From Paracoccaceae bacterium (GTDB lineage Bacteria; Pseudomonadota; Alphaproteobacteria; Rhodobacterales; Rhodobacteraceae): DNA of 6,013 bases. Shown here in pieces: positions 1 through 5,546 of this stretch; position 1 is the first letter of the stretch, and every line of letters begins with the position of its first letter. A program made the position numbers and the translations under genes. The notes under the pieces were generated by a model that saw only the letters and a program-made list of their open reading frames with translations, had not been told where the DNA came from and did no database searches. The stretch spans positions 42,546-48,558 of the forward strand of contig NVXA01000002.1 in the NCBI GenBank assembly GCA_002746395.1. Reading direction: 5' to 3'.

Positions 1-1020
1 GCGCTGGTTTCCATGGCACAAAAGCTGGATGTATTGGCGCAAGCCGCGATTATCGGCACCGAAGCCACGCGGGTTTTCGGTGACCCTGATAATTTTGAAA
101 CACTCAACGCCGATGCTGATAAAGGCGCGTTTGTGCCCCCTATGCTGTTTCATTGCGAGAACCCTGATACCGCGCAACGCGTCCACGATACGGAGGCGTT
201 TGGCCCTGTCTCGACAATCATGGGGTATCGTGATCTGGACCACGCCGTTGAGCTTATTAACCGTGGGCAAGGCAGTCTTGTGGCCTCGGTCATCACGCGT
301 GATCCGGTCGTTGCACGCAACGTGGTGTTAGGGGCTGGAGCGTATCACGGGCGGCTTTATTTCAACAATCGCGATTCCATGAAGGAAAGTACGGGCCACG
401 GATCCCCCCTGCCCCATATGGTTCACGGTGGCCCCGGCCGCGCTGGTGGTGGCGAGGAGATGGGCGGCATTCGTGGCGTCATGCATTACATGCAGCGCAC
501 CGCGATCCAAGGCAGCCCCGATATTTTGACGGCCATCGGTCAGCAATGGGTTAGTGGGTCAACCGAGGTCCCTGCCCCGACACATCCGTTTACGCGCACC
601 TTCACCGACCTTGAAATCGGGGAAACTATCAACACCGCCGCGCGCGAAATCACACTTGATGATATCGAACATTTCGCGGCCTTCACTGGGGATAATTTTT
701 ACGCCCATATGGACGACGAAGCCGCCGCCGCCAACCCGTTTTTCCCTGGTCGCGTGGCGCATGGGTATTTGTTGTTGTCCTTTGCTGCGGGCCTGTTTGT
801 CGAACCCAACCCCGGGCCGGTTCTGGCCAATACCGGGCTGGAAAACCTGCGTTTCATGAAGCCCGTTGTGGCGGGTGACAGCATCAAGGTTCGCCTATCG
901 GTCAAGAAAAAGACACGGCGCAATGACGAATATGGCGAGGTGCGCTGGCATGTAACTCTAACCAATCAGAATGATGAGCTGGTGGCGGAATACGAACTAC
1001 TGACAATGAACGAGTATTGA
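1..1020 (+). CDS. paaZ: PaaZ, C-terminal half (semialdehyde dehydrogenase / oxepin-CoA hydrolase), 5'-truncated by window edge
   Basis: PaaZ opens the oxepin-CoA ring in aerobic phenylacetate degradation and oxidises the resulting semialdehyde-CoA; it is cytoplasmic. The frame is open from base 1, so the Met at base 13 is internal. About 339 residues are visible, against about 680 for the family. Counting from that Met, residues 1-170 are the end of the aldehyde dehydrogenase domain, with the E-x-FGP segment at 61-66 and a glycine-rich stretch around 139-153. Residues about 190-335 form a MaoC-like hydratase domain with the D-x4-H catalytic pair D227/H232 in GDNFYAH, followed by GRVAHGYL. These match the Asp/His pair of the E. 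coli hydratase domain. The dehydrogenase catalytic Cys and Glu lie upstream, so its activity cannot be judged. paaX follows 37 bases later on the same strand. Codons are more GC-rich than in the genes that follow. Confidence 0.95.
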   Translation, partial: ALVSMAQKLDVLAQAAIIGTEATRVFGDPDNFETLNADADKGAFVPPMLFHCENPDTAQRVHDTEAFGPVSTIMGYRDLDHAVELINRGQGSLVASVITRDPVVARNVVLGAGAYHGRLYFNNRDSMKESTGHGSPLPHMVHGGPGRAGGGEEMGGIRGVMHYMQRTAIQGSPDILTAIGQQWVSGSTEVPAPTHPFTRTFTDLEIGETINTAAREITLDDIEHFAAFTGDNFYAHMDDEAAAANPFFPGRVAHGYLLLSFAAGLFVEPNPGPVLANTGLENLRFMKPVVAGDSIKVRLSVKKKTRRNDEYGEVRWHVTLTNQNDELVAEYELLTMNEY

Positions 1021-1038
1021 TATAGCGCCGCCGTCATA

Positions 1039-1056
1039 CACGGGTTATAAACCGTG
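1039..1056. promoter_or_regulatory. Dyad directly before paaX start, candidate operator
   Basis: Arms CACGG (1039-1043) and CCGTG (1052-1056) enclose a perfect inner palindrome, GGTT-ATA-AACC (1043-1053). The dyad ends one base before the paaX ATG, in the 37-base gap after paaZ. No Shine-Dalgarno sequence is visible in that gap. PaaX repressors are known to bind imperfect palindromes in paa promoters, so this may be an autoregulatory operator. It could instead be an mRNA hairpin that limits translation. It does not clearly match the E. coli PaaX site. Confidence 0.4.
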
Positions 1057-1057
1057 C

Positions 1058-1858
1058 ATGACGGATGTTTCGCAGCAAAGTTTTGAACATATTGTACAAG
1101 AGCTGACAGGCTGCGGGAGTAGCCGGACGTGGTCAATTCTTGTCACTATTTTTGGCGATTTAGCGCAAAGTCCGAACGATGAAATTAGCGGCCCGTTATT
1201 ATCTACGCTAACGCAAATGATAGGTATCAAACCCCAAGCGATGCGAGTGGCGCTGCATCGTCTGCGCCGCGATGGGTGGATTATGACCGAAAAATCGGGG
1301 CGAACCAGTAAGTATCGCCTTTCCGAATTCGGGCTGAGCCAAAGCAAAATTGCCAGCCCACACATCTATGGCCGAACAGTCAAAGTGCCTGAAAGATGGC
1401 ACATATTAGTAGCCACTCCCGAAATGGTAGTGGATGAAAGAAACCTCGTAATACACGGTTATCGCAAGCTTATATCTGGAGTATACATTGGATCTGGTGC
1501 AACCCTGCAGGATGCAGATGATTTTCTGGTGATCGAAGGAAAGCTCGCCAGCCTTCCTAAATGGCTGCAAACTTCGATCGCGGATACGGCAAGTATTGAG
1601 GGTTATTCCAAACTAATGCGAATTCTTGAAGTGGTGAAGCAAGTCTTGAACGCCGGGTATGTACCCACGATCACCGAGACCGCCGTAATTAGAACACTGA
1701 TCGTACATGGCTGGCGCCGAATTGTATTGCGCCAACCTGATTTGTCATTAGAGCTTGTATCTGAAAACCCGTCGGCGTGGTGTCGCGAAGCTGTTTGGCA
1801 ATTACTTGAGCGACTGGAACGCCCGACCATTGCCGCGCTGGAAGCCACAGCTAACTAG
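1058..1858 (+). CDS. paaX: PaaX-family transcriptional repressor of phenylacetate catabolism
   Basis: A 266-residue cytoplasmic DNA-binding protein. In characterised bacteria PaaX represses paa genes and is released by phenylacetyl-CoA. The N-terminal part begins with the family-like SSRTWSILVTIFGD (residues 21-34). A winged helix follows at about 43-92: LTQMIGIKPQAMRVALHRL, then RRDGWI and a basic wing, GRTSKYRLSEFG. The C-terminal PaaX signature is at about 211-252: IRTLIVHGWRRIVLRQPDL, then WCREAVWQLLERL. Length is somewhat below the usual 280-310 residues. No better in-frame upstream start exists, and no ribosome-binding site is seen before this ATG. Its position after paaZ supports local control of the paa genes. 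It ends 14 bases before the convergent membrane-protein gene, with no obvious terminator between them. A specific effector other than phenylacetyl-CoA cannot be excluded. Confidence 0.9.
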   Translation: MTDVSQQSFEHIVQELTGCGSSRTWSILVTIFGDLAQSPNDEISGPLLSTLTQMIGIKPQAMRVALHRLRRDGWIMTEKSGRTSKYRLSEFGLSQSKIASPHIYGRTVKVPERWHILVATPEMVVDERNLVIHGYRKLISGVYIGSGATLQDADDFLVIEGKLASLPKWLQTSIADTASIEGYSKLMRILEVVKQVLNAGYVPTITETAVIRTLIVHGWRRIVLRQPDLSLELVSENPSAWCREAVWQLLERLERPTIAALEATAN

Positions 1859-1872
1859 CAGATCACCGCCCC

Positions 1873-2523
1873 TCACGTGGCCCCGGCGACTCCGATAAGT
1901 ATCAAAGATTGGCCCGCAATATAAGAAATCCAAACCGCCCACGACATCATTAGTTTTATTCGCTCATCGCGTACAATGAACATTCGTACGGCCAGAACAC
2001 TGTCCGAAAAAACGAACACGAACACCCCGACAACGGTCAAAAAGAACGCCGATGGAAGCGTTAAAGAAATGCCTACCATTGCGGTAATTACAACGATATA
2101 CACCACCACTGGCCAACGATACTTACCAGTGGCGCGCCACATATATGTGCCGAATACACTGGAATATAGTGCAATTAACAGCATGGGCCAGTAAAAAACC
2201 GCCCCCTCGCTTAAGGTGTAAAACAACGCGATATAGGCAATGTGGCCTGCCAAAAATGCAAGCAACCCCGGAATAAACTGCGCCTGCCCACGCGATAAAA
2301 AGTAATCACCTAGCGCACACAGCAGCATTGCGATGGACAACATTGGCGCGGCGTTGAAGTAAACTGCAATCGTCGCCATGATTAATACGGGAAGGGTTTT
2401 CCAGAAACTGCGGGGCAAACTTATTTCATGGCGTAAATACCGAAATCCGTAGATTCCCGAACTAAAAACCACCAATATTACGGAAATAAATTGCGCAAAG
2501 GATGTGTTTAGGAGGTCAATCAT
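1873..2523 (-). CDS. YhhN/TMEM86-family integral membrane protein (putative lysoplasmalogenase)
   Basis: A hydrophobic protein of 216 residues with about seven to eight membrane segments, in the inner membrane. Family features, counted from the chosen Met, are LLCALGDYFLS (68-77), FLAGHIAYIALFY (90-102), VFVFSDSVLAVR (169-180) and YIAGQSLI (201-208). These match the spacing of GD, GH, SD and A-G-H/Q in YhhN proteins. Animal TMEM86 members hydrolyse the vinyl-ether bond of lysoplasmalogens, and the bacterial role is less certain. The start at 2523 gives the usual family length (about 210) with a first membrane helix directly after it. A Met at 2547 or a GTG at 2634 would extend the protein. 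The GTG start would put a perfect FNR box inside the gene, so it is disfavoured. No clear ribosome-binding site is visible at any of the three. It is divergent from the Crp/Fnr gene and may share its control region. Confidence 0.8.
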   Translation of the reverse strand: MIDLLNTSFAQFISVILVVFSSGIYGFRYLRHEISLPRSFWKTLPVLIMATIAVYFNAAPMLSIAMLLCALGDYFLSRGQAQFIPGLLAFLAGHIAYIALFYTLSEGAVFYWPMLLIALYSSVFGTYMWRATGKYRWPVVVYIVVITAMVGISLTLPSAFFLTVVGVFVFVFSDSVLAVRMFIVRDERIKLMMSWAVWISYIAGQSLILIGVAGAT

Positions 2524-2584
2524 TCGTAATGCATACCGTGTATTCATGATAAGGGCACTCGTGTAGCCTACTGTTTGCTCTAAA

Positions 2585-2598
2585 TTGATATAGATCAA
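2585..2598. promoter_or_regulatory. Perfect FNR/FixK-type box (TTGAT-N4-ATCAA)
   Basis: TTGATATAGATCAA matches the FNR/Anr/FixK consensus in all ten specified positions. It lies between the divergent YhhN-family gene and the Crp/Fnr gene. Its centre is 31 bases from the centre of the -10 candidate TATAGT (2620-2625) of the Crp/Fnr gene. That puts the box at about -41 from the predicted start of transcription, the classic activating (class II) position. The Crp/Fnr protein encoded next door carries the recognition-helix residues E-x2-SR that read this sequence, so autoregulation is the simplest reading. Control of the leftward gene is also possible. Confidence 0.8.
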
Positions 2599-2619
2599 GC
2601 CGCAATCTATCCAACCATA

Positions 2620-2625
2620 TATAGT
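2620..2625 (+). promoter_or_regulatory. Predicted -10 element of the Crp/Fnr gene
   Basis: TATAGT differs from TATAAT at one position. No -35 hexamer is needed if the FNR box at 2585-2598 recruits polymerase. Transcription would start near 2632, giving a leader of about 31 bases with a short AAGG ribosome-binding site at 2653-2656. Confidence 0.55.
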
Positions 2626-2662
2626 CACCAGCACTGGAATATTTCAATGCACAAGGCTTTTT

Positions 2663-3412
2663 ATGATGACGTCACCAATACCAAATATTTGCAAGAGTTG
2701 TGCATTACAGTGCGACTCCGACAGCTTTTGCGCACGGCTGACAACTGAAGAGCTAATTCAACTTAACGGTAGATCACGCTCCGCCAATATGAAGCGAGGG
2801 GATACCTTGTCTGACGAAGCGTTGTTGCAATGGCCTATTGTTGCCGTTTCCTCTGGCGTTTTAAGTCTGCAACATCTTATGGCCGACGGGCGGAAATCCA
2901 TTGCCGCACTCTATATGAGAGGTGATATTATCGACCTGCGGGGGATTTCAAATAGAAACCGTTGTAACCTTATTTCACTGGGTAACGCCACAATTTGCAA
3001 ACTTTCCCCCGAAATATTCGAACGAGTCGTTCTAACCAACCCAACTGCCCAAAATAGCGTTTGGCAAAACCTTCGCGCGCAAACTTTCCGTGCCATAGAT
3101 CACTCTGTTGATATGTCAAAAAAGCAGGCTTTGGAAAAGTTGGCCTCGTTTATCATTGAGTGCAATCACCGGGAATTCAGTATGGCAAAAGATACTACCA
3201 TTGCGAAAATTCCAGTGCGCCGTGTGGACTTGGCTGAATATATCGGAGTGCAACCCGAAACTGTTAGCCGATGCTTTAGAGATTTACAGGATCGCGGTAT
3301 TATAGAATTTGAAAAACTATCAGTTGTAAAAATTCACGACGTAACCACTCTTCGGGAAATAGCTAACGGTGATTGGCGCCCCAATGCGCAAACCGTCAGG
3401 GCCACCGGATAA
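2663..3412 (+). CDS. Crp/Fnr-family regulator, FNR/FnrL-like, probable oxygen sensor
   Basis: A 249-residue cytoplasmic regulator. N-terminal cysteines are C10, C13, C17 and C23 (CKSCALQCDSDSFCARL). A cyclic-nucleotide-type beta roll spans about 40-125 and contains C112 in NATICKLSPEIF, which aligns with the essential central cysteine of E. coli FNR (C122, MVCEIPF). A dimerisation helix lies at about 125-155. The helix-turn-helix is VDLAEYIGVQPETVSRCFRDL (188-208), with E199, S202 and R203 in the places that read TTGAT half-sites in FNR. Together these suggest an oxygen-labile [4Fe-4S] cluster. However, the N-terminal spacing (C-x2-C-x3-C-x5-C) is not that of E. coli FNR or typical FnrL, so cluster binding is an inference. 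It starts at the first of two adjacent ATGs. A perfect FNR box upstream points to autoregulation. It lies between the paa and quorum-sensing blocks. Confidence 0.88.
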   Translation: MMTSPIPNICKSCALQCDSDSFCARLTTEELIQLNGRSRSANMKRGDTLSDEALLQWPIVAVSSGVLSLQHLMADGRKSIAALYMRGDIIDLRGISNRNRCNLISLGNATICKLSPEIFERVVLTNPTAQNSVWQNLRAQTFRAIDHSVDMSKKQALEKLASFIIECNHREFSMAKDTTIAKIPVRRVDLAEYIGVQPETVSRCFRDLQDRGIIEFEKLSVVKIHDVTTLREIANGDWRPNAQTVRATG

Positions 3413-3430
3413 GGCCCGCAAGATTGATCA

Positions 3431-3454
3431 CCTATAATGCAATGTAATCATAGG
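3431..3454. promoter_or_regulatory. Imperfect dyad upstream of the first luxI, candidate LuxR site
   Basis: Arms CCTAT (3431-3435) and ATAGG (3450-3454) are perfect inverted repeats around a 14-base centre. Within the centre, three more of seven pairs match. The dyad centre is 34 bases before the centre of a weak -10 candidate, TAGACT (3474-3479). The dyad before the second luxI has the same spacing to its own -10. A perfect TATAAT (3433-3438) overlaps the left arm but has no -35 partner. The sequence does not match the canonical lux box, so the assignment is tentative. Confidence 0.35.
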
Positions 3455-3500
3455 AAATTTACCGTACTTAGGTTAGACTGCCGTAAAAGTAGGTACATTT

Positions 3501-4070
3501 ATGAAGATTACAGTTCTAAGGTTTCCAGCCGATATAGTTCATTGGCATTTAGTAAAGAGTTTTCTTCTTCTTCGCAAAGAAGTGTTTGTGGACAAGATGG
3601 ATTGGCCGCTCTTTCATGCTGACTCCATGGAGTTCGAGCAATACGACACGCTGACATCCGTTTACATCATCGCGCACGAAGATGACAAAGTCATTGGCGG
3701 TGCGCGTTTGGTAAGAACGGATCAGTCCCAAAGTTTTGGCAAAATCGTATATTCGTACATGATTAGAGATGCTTACCTTGAAAACCTGCCCGGCCTACCC
3801 CCTGAAATTTGTTCAAGCGAACCACCCGTTGATCCAGACGTATGGGAACTGACAAGATTTACATCACAGGATAATATGTGGGTCGGTCGCGGTATTCTTG
3901 AAAGATGCAACGAATTTTTGAAAGAGGAAGGGGCCCACGAGTGTCTGTTCTTGGGGCCGCCCGCGTTCCTTAGAATGGCACGAACAATGGGGTACAACCC
4001 TAAGGCGCTCGGTAAAATTACAGGTAATAAGGACGGCCGATTTTTGGCCTTCAGTTGCGACGTAATTTAA
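3501..4070 (+). CDS. luxI: LuxI-family acyl-homoserine-lactone synthase (first copy)
   Basis: A 189-residue cytoplasmic enzyme of the family that joins S-adenosylmethionine to an acyl donor to make an AHL signal. The N-terminal active-site block is complete: R25, F29 (LLLRKEVFV), W35, then E44-F-E46-Q-Y-D49-T, and R69-L70. Further on are YSYMIRDA (84-91) and the E116-x2-R119 pair in WELTRF, matching E97/R100 of EsaI. Position 46 is Glu where most family members have Asp, a conservative change. The acyl-binding C-terminal half is divergent, so the acyl chain cannot be predicted. The ATG is preceded by a weak purine stretch (AGTAGG, ending 7 bases upstream). The luxR gene follows on the same strand after 155 bases with its own promoter. 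A second luxI faces the pair. Length is slightly under the usual 190-220 residues. Confidence 0.93.
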   Translation: MKITVLRFPADIVHWHLVKSFLLLRKEVFVDKMDWPLFHADSMEFEQYDTLTSVYIIAHEDDKVIGGARLVRTDQSQSFGKIVYSYMIRDAYLENLPGLPPEICSSEPPVDPDVWELTRFTSQDNMWVGRGILERCNEFLKEEGAHECLFLGPPAFLRMARTMGYNPKALGKITGNKDGRFLAFSCDVI

Positions 4071-4167
4071 GTAAGCGTTTCACCTGTGATTACATAGAAT
4101 TACGCGATATTAATCATCTTGACACAAGCCTTACATGTTGTACTTTATACTAATATTTTTTTATTTA

Positions 4168-4196
4168 TTGATTGCTTTTCCCAAAAACCTTATACT
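4168..4196 (+). promoter_or_regulatory. Sigma-70-type promoter of luxR
   Basis: The -35 candidate TTGATT (4168-4173) and -10 candidate TATACT (4191-4196) are separated by 17 bases, the optimal spacing, in a very AT-rich stretch. Transcription would start near 4203. The leader then contains AGAGGA (4215-4220), 5 bases before the luxR ATG. This suggests that luxR can be expressed independently of the upstream luxI. Confidence 0.6.
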
Positions 4197-4225
4197 TTTA
4201 GATAATATCTCGACAGAGGAATCCT

Positions 4226-4843
4226 ATGCTTAAATCCATAATCCCAAATTTTGATTCTGAAATATCTTCACTTAGATTTCTAGGCGAATCCGGCTTTATA
4301 ATGGCCTTCAATATGACCTTTCGCGGACCAGAGTACCTCCACTCGGAGTACTCAGAAGAATGGCAGAAAATCTACGAAGAAAAGAACTACTTTTTCGTTG
4401 ATCCCATATTAATCTGGTGCGTCACAAAAAGCGGAAATAAACGCTGGTCCGACATCAAAATGCCGGATATTCGCGGTGTTATAAAAGAAGCAGAAAAACA
4501 CAATCTTCGATACGGCGCAGCATTTTCCCGCAAATCAATGAACAAGCGGTCCTTCATGACAATTGCACGGCCAGATCGAGAGTTCACCGACGAGGAGATA
4601 TCCCATCTCGATGATAAATTTAACAATCTGGTCGACTTTGTCGTCGGCCAATGTGGCCTAACGGACAAAGAGCTTGACGCGTTGCGCGGACTTCGAGACG
4701 GGTTAAGCTATAAGCAAATCGCAGTTGAACTGGATATTTCGGTTCCGACCGTAAAAAGCCGCGCAGAGCGTGCGAAAGGAAAGCTGGGGGCTAAAACTAC
4801 AACGCAGGCTGTTGCCATGGCCTCAACTCGAAACTTCATCTGA
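4226..4843 (+). CDS. luxR: LuxR-family AHL-binding transcriptional regulator
   Basis: A 205-residue quorum-sensing receptor. The N-terminal autoinducer-binding domain (about 10-140) has all six signature residues of the family. They are W46 and Y50 (EEWQKIY), D59-P60 (FFVDPI), W74 (KRWSD) and G97 (LRYGAAF), with spacings equal to LuxR W57/Y61/D70/P71/W85. The GerE-type helix-turn-helix is at about 145-198. It begins LTDKELDALRGL and continues SYKQIAVELDISVPTVKSR and KLGAKTTTQAVAMA. The protein is shorter than typical LuxR (about 240). Intact ligand-pocket residues argue for a true AHL receptor rather than a ligand-free solo. The start is supported by AGAGGA 5 bases upstream and by the promoter at 4168-4196. 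It is flanked by luxI genes on both sides, so its cognate signal could be either product, both, or an exogenous AHL. Confidence 0.94.
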   Translation: MLKSIIPNFDSEISSLRFLGESGFIMAFNMTFRGPEYLHSEYSEEWQKIYEEKNYFFVDPILIWCVTKSGNKRWSDIKMPDIRGVIKEAEKHNLRYGAAFSRKSMNKRSFMTIARPDREFTDEEISHLDDKFNNLVDFVVGQCGLTDKELDALRGLRDGLSYKQIAVELDISVPTVKSRAERAKGKLGAKTTTQAVAMASTRNFI

Positions 4844-4861
4844 CTTTTGTGAAAGCTGGTT

Positions 4862-4880
4862 GGGCGGCCATGTGCCGCCC
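4862..4880. terminator. GC-rich hairpin between convergent luxR and second luxI
   Basis: GGGCGGC (4862-4868) pairs perfectly with GCCGCCC (4874-4880) across a 5-base loop, CATGT. It sits 18 bases after the luxR stop and just before the end of the opposing luxI, where a shared bidirectional terminator would be expected. Neither strand has a proper T-tract after the stem, so it may act poorly as an intrinsic terminator or only as an mRNA-stabilising hairpin. Confidence 0.55.
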
Positions 4881-4885
4881 CCCAC

Positions 4886-5473
4886 TTAATGCAGGCTTAA
4901 CGCAAGCTTCAAAACGCCAACTTTGGTCAAGGTGTCATCAACCTCTATTTCGGGACCAACCACTTCGACATCTAGGCCAAGGTAATCCGTCCAACGCGCC
5001 CATTGGGCGGGCATCAAACCAATAATTTGTGAAGCTCCTAACGTGCGTGCGGCGCCCGTCATTTCGGCAACTAGGCTGGCCTGCACACGAGCGCGTCGCC
5101 TTTCAGGCACATCATCTGAAATGAAAACCCGCGACGCTTCCCATATATAGGAGGCAACCGGGGCTTCATAATCCAACAAATTGCTGGGCAACGTGTTCAG
5201 CAGACCGCGTTGCGCATCGCGGATCATATACGAATAAACACCACATTCAGCGGTTGTGGGCGTCAACCGTACGCCAGCGAGAACCTTGCCATTTTCATGA
5301 ACGGCAATCCAGCGGCTGGCCGGTGTATCATACTGGTCATATTCCATCCCGTCAGTTTCCGGGAACTCCCAATTCGTTTCCATGAACAACGAGCGCTTGC
5401 GGGCACGAAAAAGAGTCGTAAACAAGTCGCCATAAGTATGCAAATTGTCGAAGGATAGTGTAGTCGTAAGCAT
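4886..5473 (-). CDS. luxI: LuxI-family acyl-homoserine-lactone synthase (second, divergent copy)
   Basis: A 195-residue enzyme of the AHL-synthase family. Core residues are R25 (FRARKRSLF), W35, E44-Y-D46-Q-Y-D49-T, R69-L70, YSYMIRDA (80-87) and E112-x2-R115 (WEASRVF). The usual Phe four residues after R25 is Leu29, with Phe one residue later, so the SAM/acyl pocket may be slightly altered. The C-terminal half contains RRRARVQASLVAEM, typical of the family. The start at 5473 is chosen because GGAGG lies 5 bases upstream. A Met nine codons earlier has no such site. The ungapped N-terminal alignment with the first luxI (about residues 25-70) and the shared YSYMIRDA show common ancestry. The C-terminal halves, which choose the acyl chain, differ greatly, so the two enzymes probably make different signals. 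It is convergent with luxR and has its own promoter with a perfect dyad upstream. Confidence 0.94.
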   Translation of the reverse strand: MLTTTLSFDNLHTYGDLFTTLFRARKRSLFMETNWEFPETDGMEYDQYDTPASRWIAVHENGKVLAGVRLTPTTAECGVYSYMIRDAQRGLLNTLPSNLLDYEAPVASYIWEASRVFISDDVPERRRARVQASLVAEMTGAARTLGASQIIGLMPAQWARWTDYLGLDVEVVGPEIEVDDTLTKVGVLKLALSLH

Positions 5474-5478
5474 GGTAG

Positions 5479-5483
5479 CCTCC
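5479..5483 (-). promoter_or_regulatory. Ribosome-binding site deciding the start of the second luxI
   Basis: GGAGG on the minus strand ends 5 bases before the ATG at 5473. This strong site fixes the start and rejects the upstream in-frame Met at 5500. Confidence 0.8.
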
Positions 5484-5516
5484 AGCTTTAATCGAAACAT
5501 TATGTGTTGATAAACT

Positions 5517-5522
5517 ATTAAA
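5517..5522 (-). promoter_or_regulatory. Predicted -10 element of the second luxI
   Basis: TTTAAT on the minus strand differs from TATAAT at one position. No good -35 is found 17 bases upstream (TGAATG), as expected for an activator-dependent promoter. Transcription would start near 5510, leaving a leader of about 36 bases that includes the GGAGG site. Confidence 0.45.
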
Positions 5523-5546
5523 GCAGCCCGTTATTGTTGCATTCAT

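Noticed and set aside
2524..2634. N-terminal extension of the YhhN-family protein from a GTG at 2634 or Met at 2547
   Set aside because: The GTG start would bury the FNR box in coding sequence, add a non-family tail and exceed the usual length. The Met at 2547 is possible but has no ribosome-binding site, so the family-length start at 2523 was preferred.
3399..3417. GGGCC-N9-GGCCC hairpin spanning the stop codon of the Crp/Fnr gene
   Set aside because: The stem is only 5 bp, half of it is coding, and no T-tract follows, so it is not a credible terminator.
4081..4097. Lux-box-like CACCTGTGATTACATAG between the first luxI and luxR
   Set aside because: It shares CACCT and CATAG with the region before the first luxI, but the spacing differs and the dyad has three mismatches of seven pairs.
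4061..4104. Inverted repeat CGTAATT / AATTACG around the end of the first luxI
   Set aside because: The 7-bp arms are perfect, but they are AT-rich, separated by 30 bases and partly coding, with no T-tract. Probably incidental.
4119..4124. Perfect TTGACA upstream of luxR
   Set aside because: The nearest -10-like sequence (TATACT, 4146-4151) is 21 bases away, too far. The 4168-4196 pair has ideal spacing and is preferred.
4168..4181. Possible FNR box beginning TTGAT upstream of luxR
   Set aside because: Only the left half-site is present, with no ATCAA-like right half. TTGAT half-sites before the first luxI (3424-3428) and in 5507-5511 fail in the same way.
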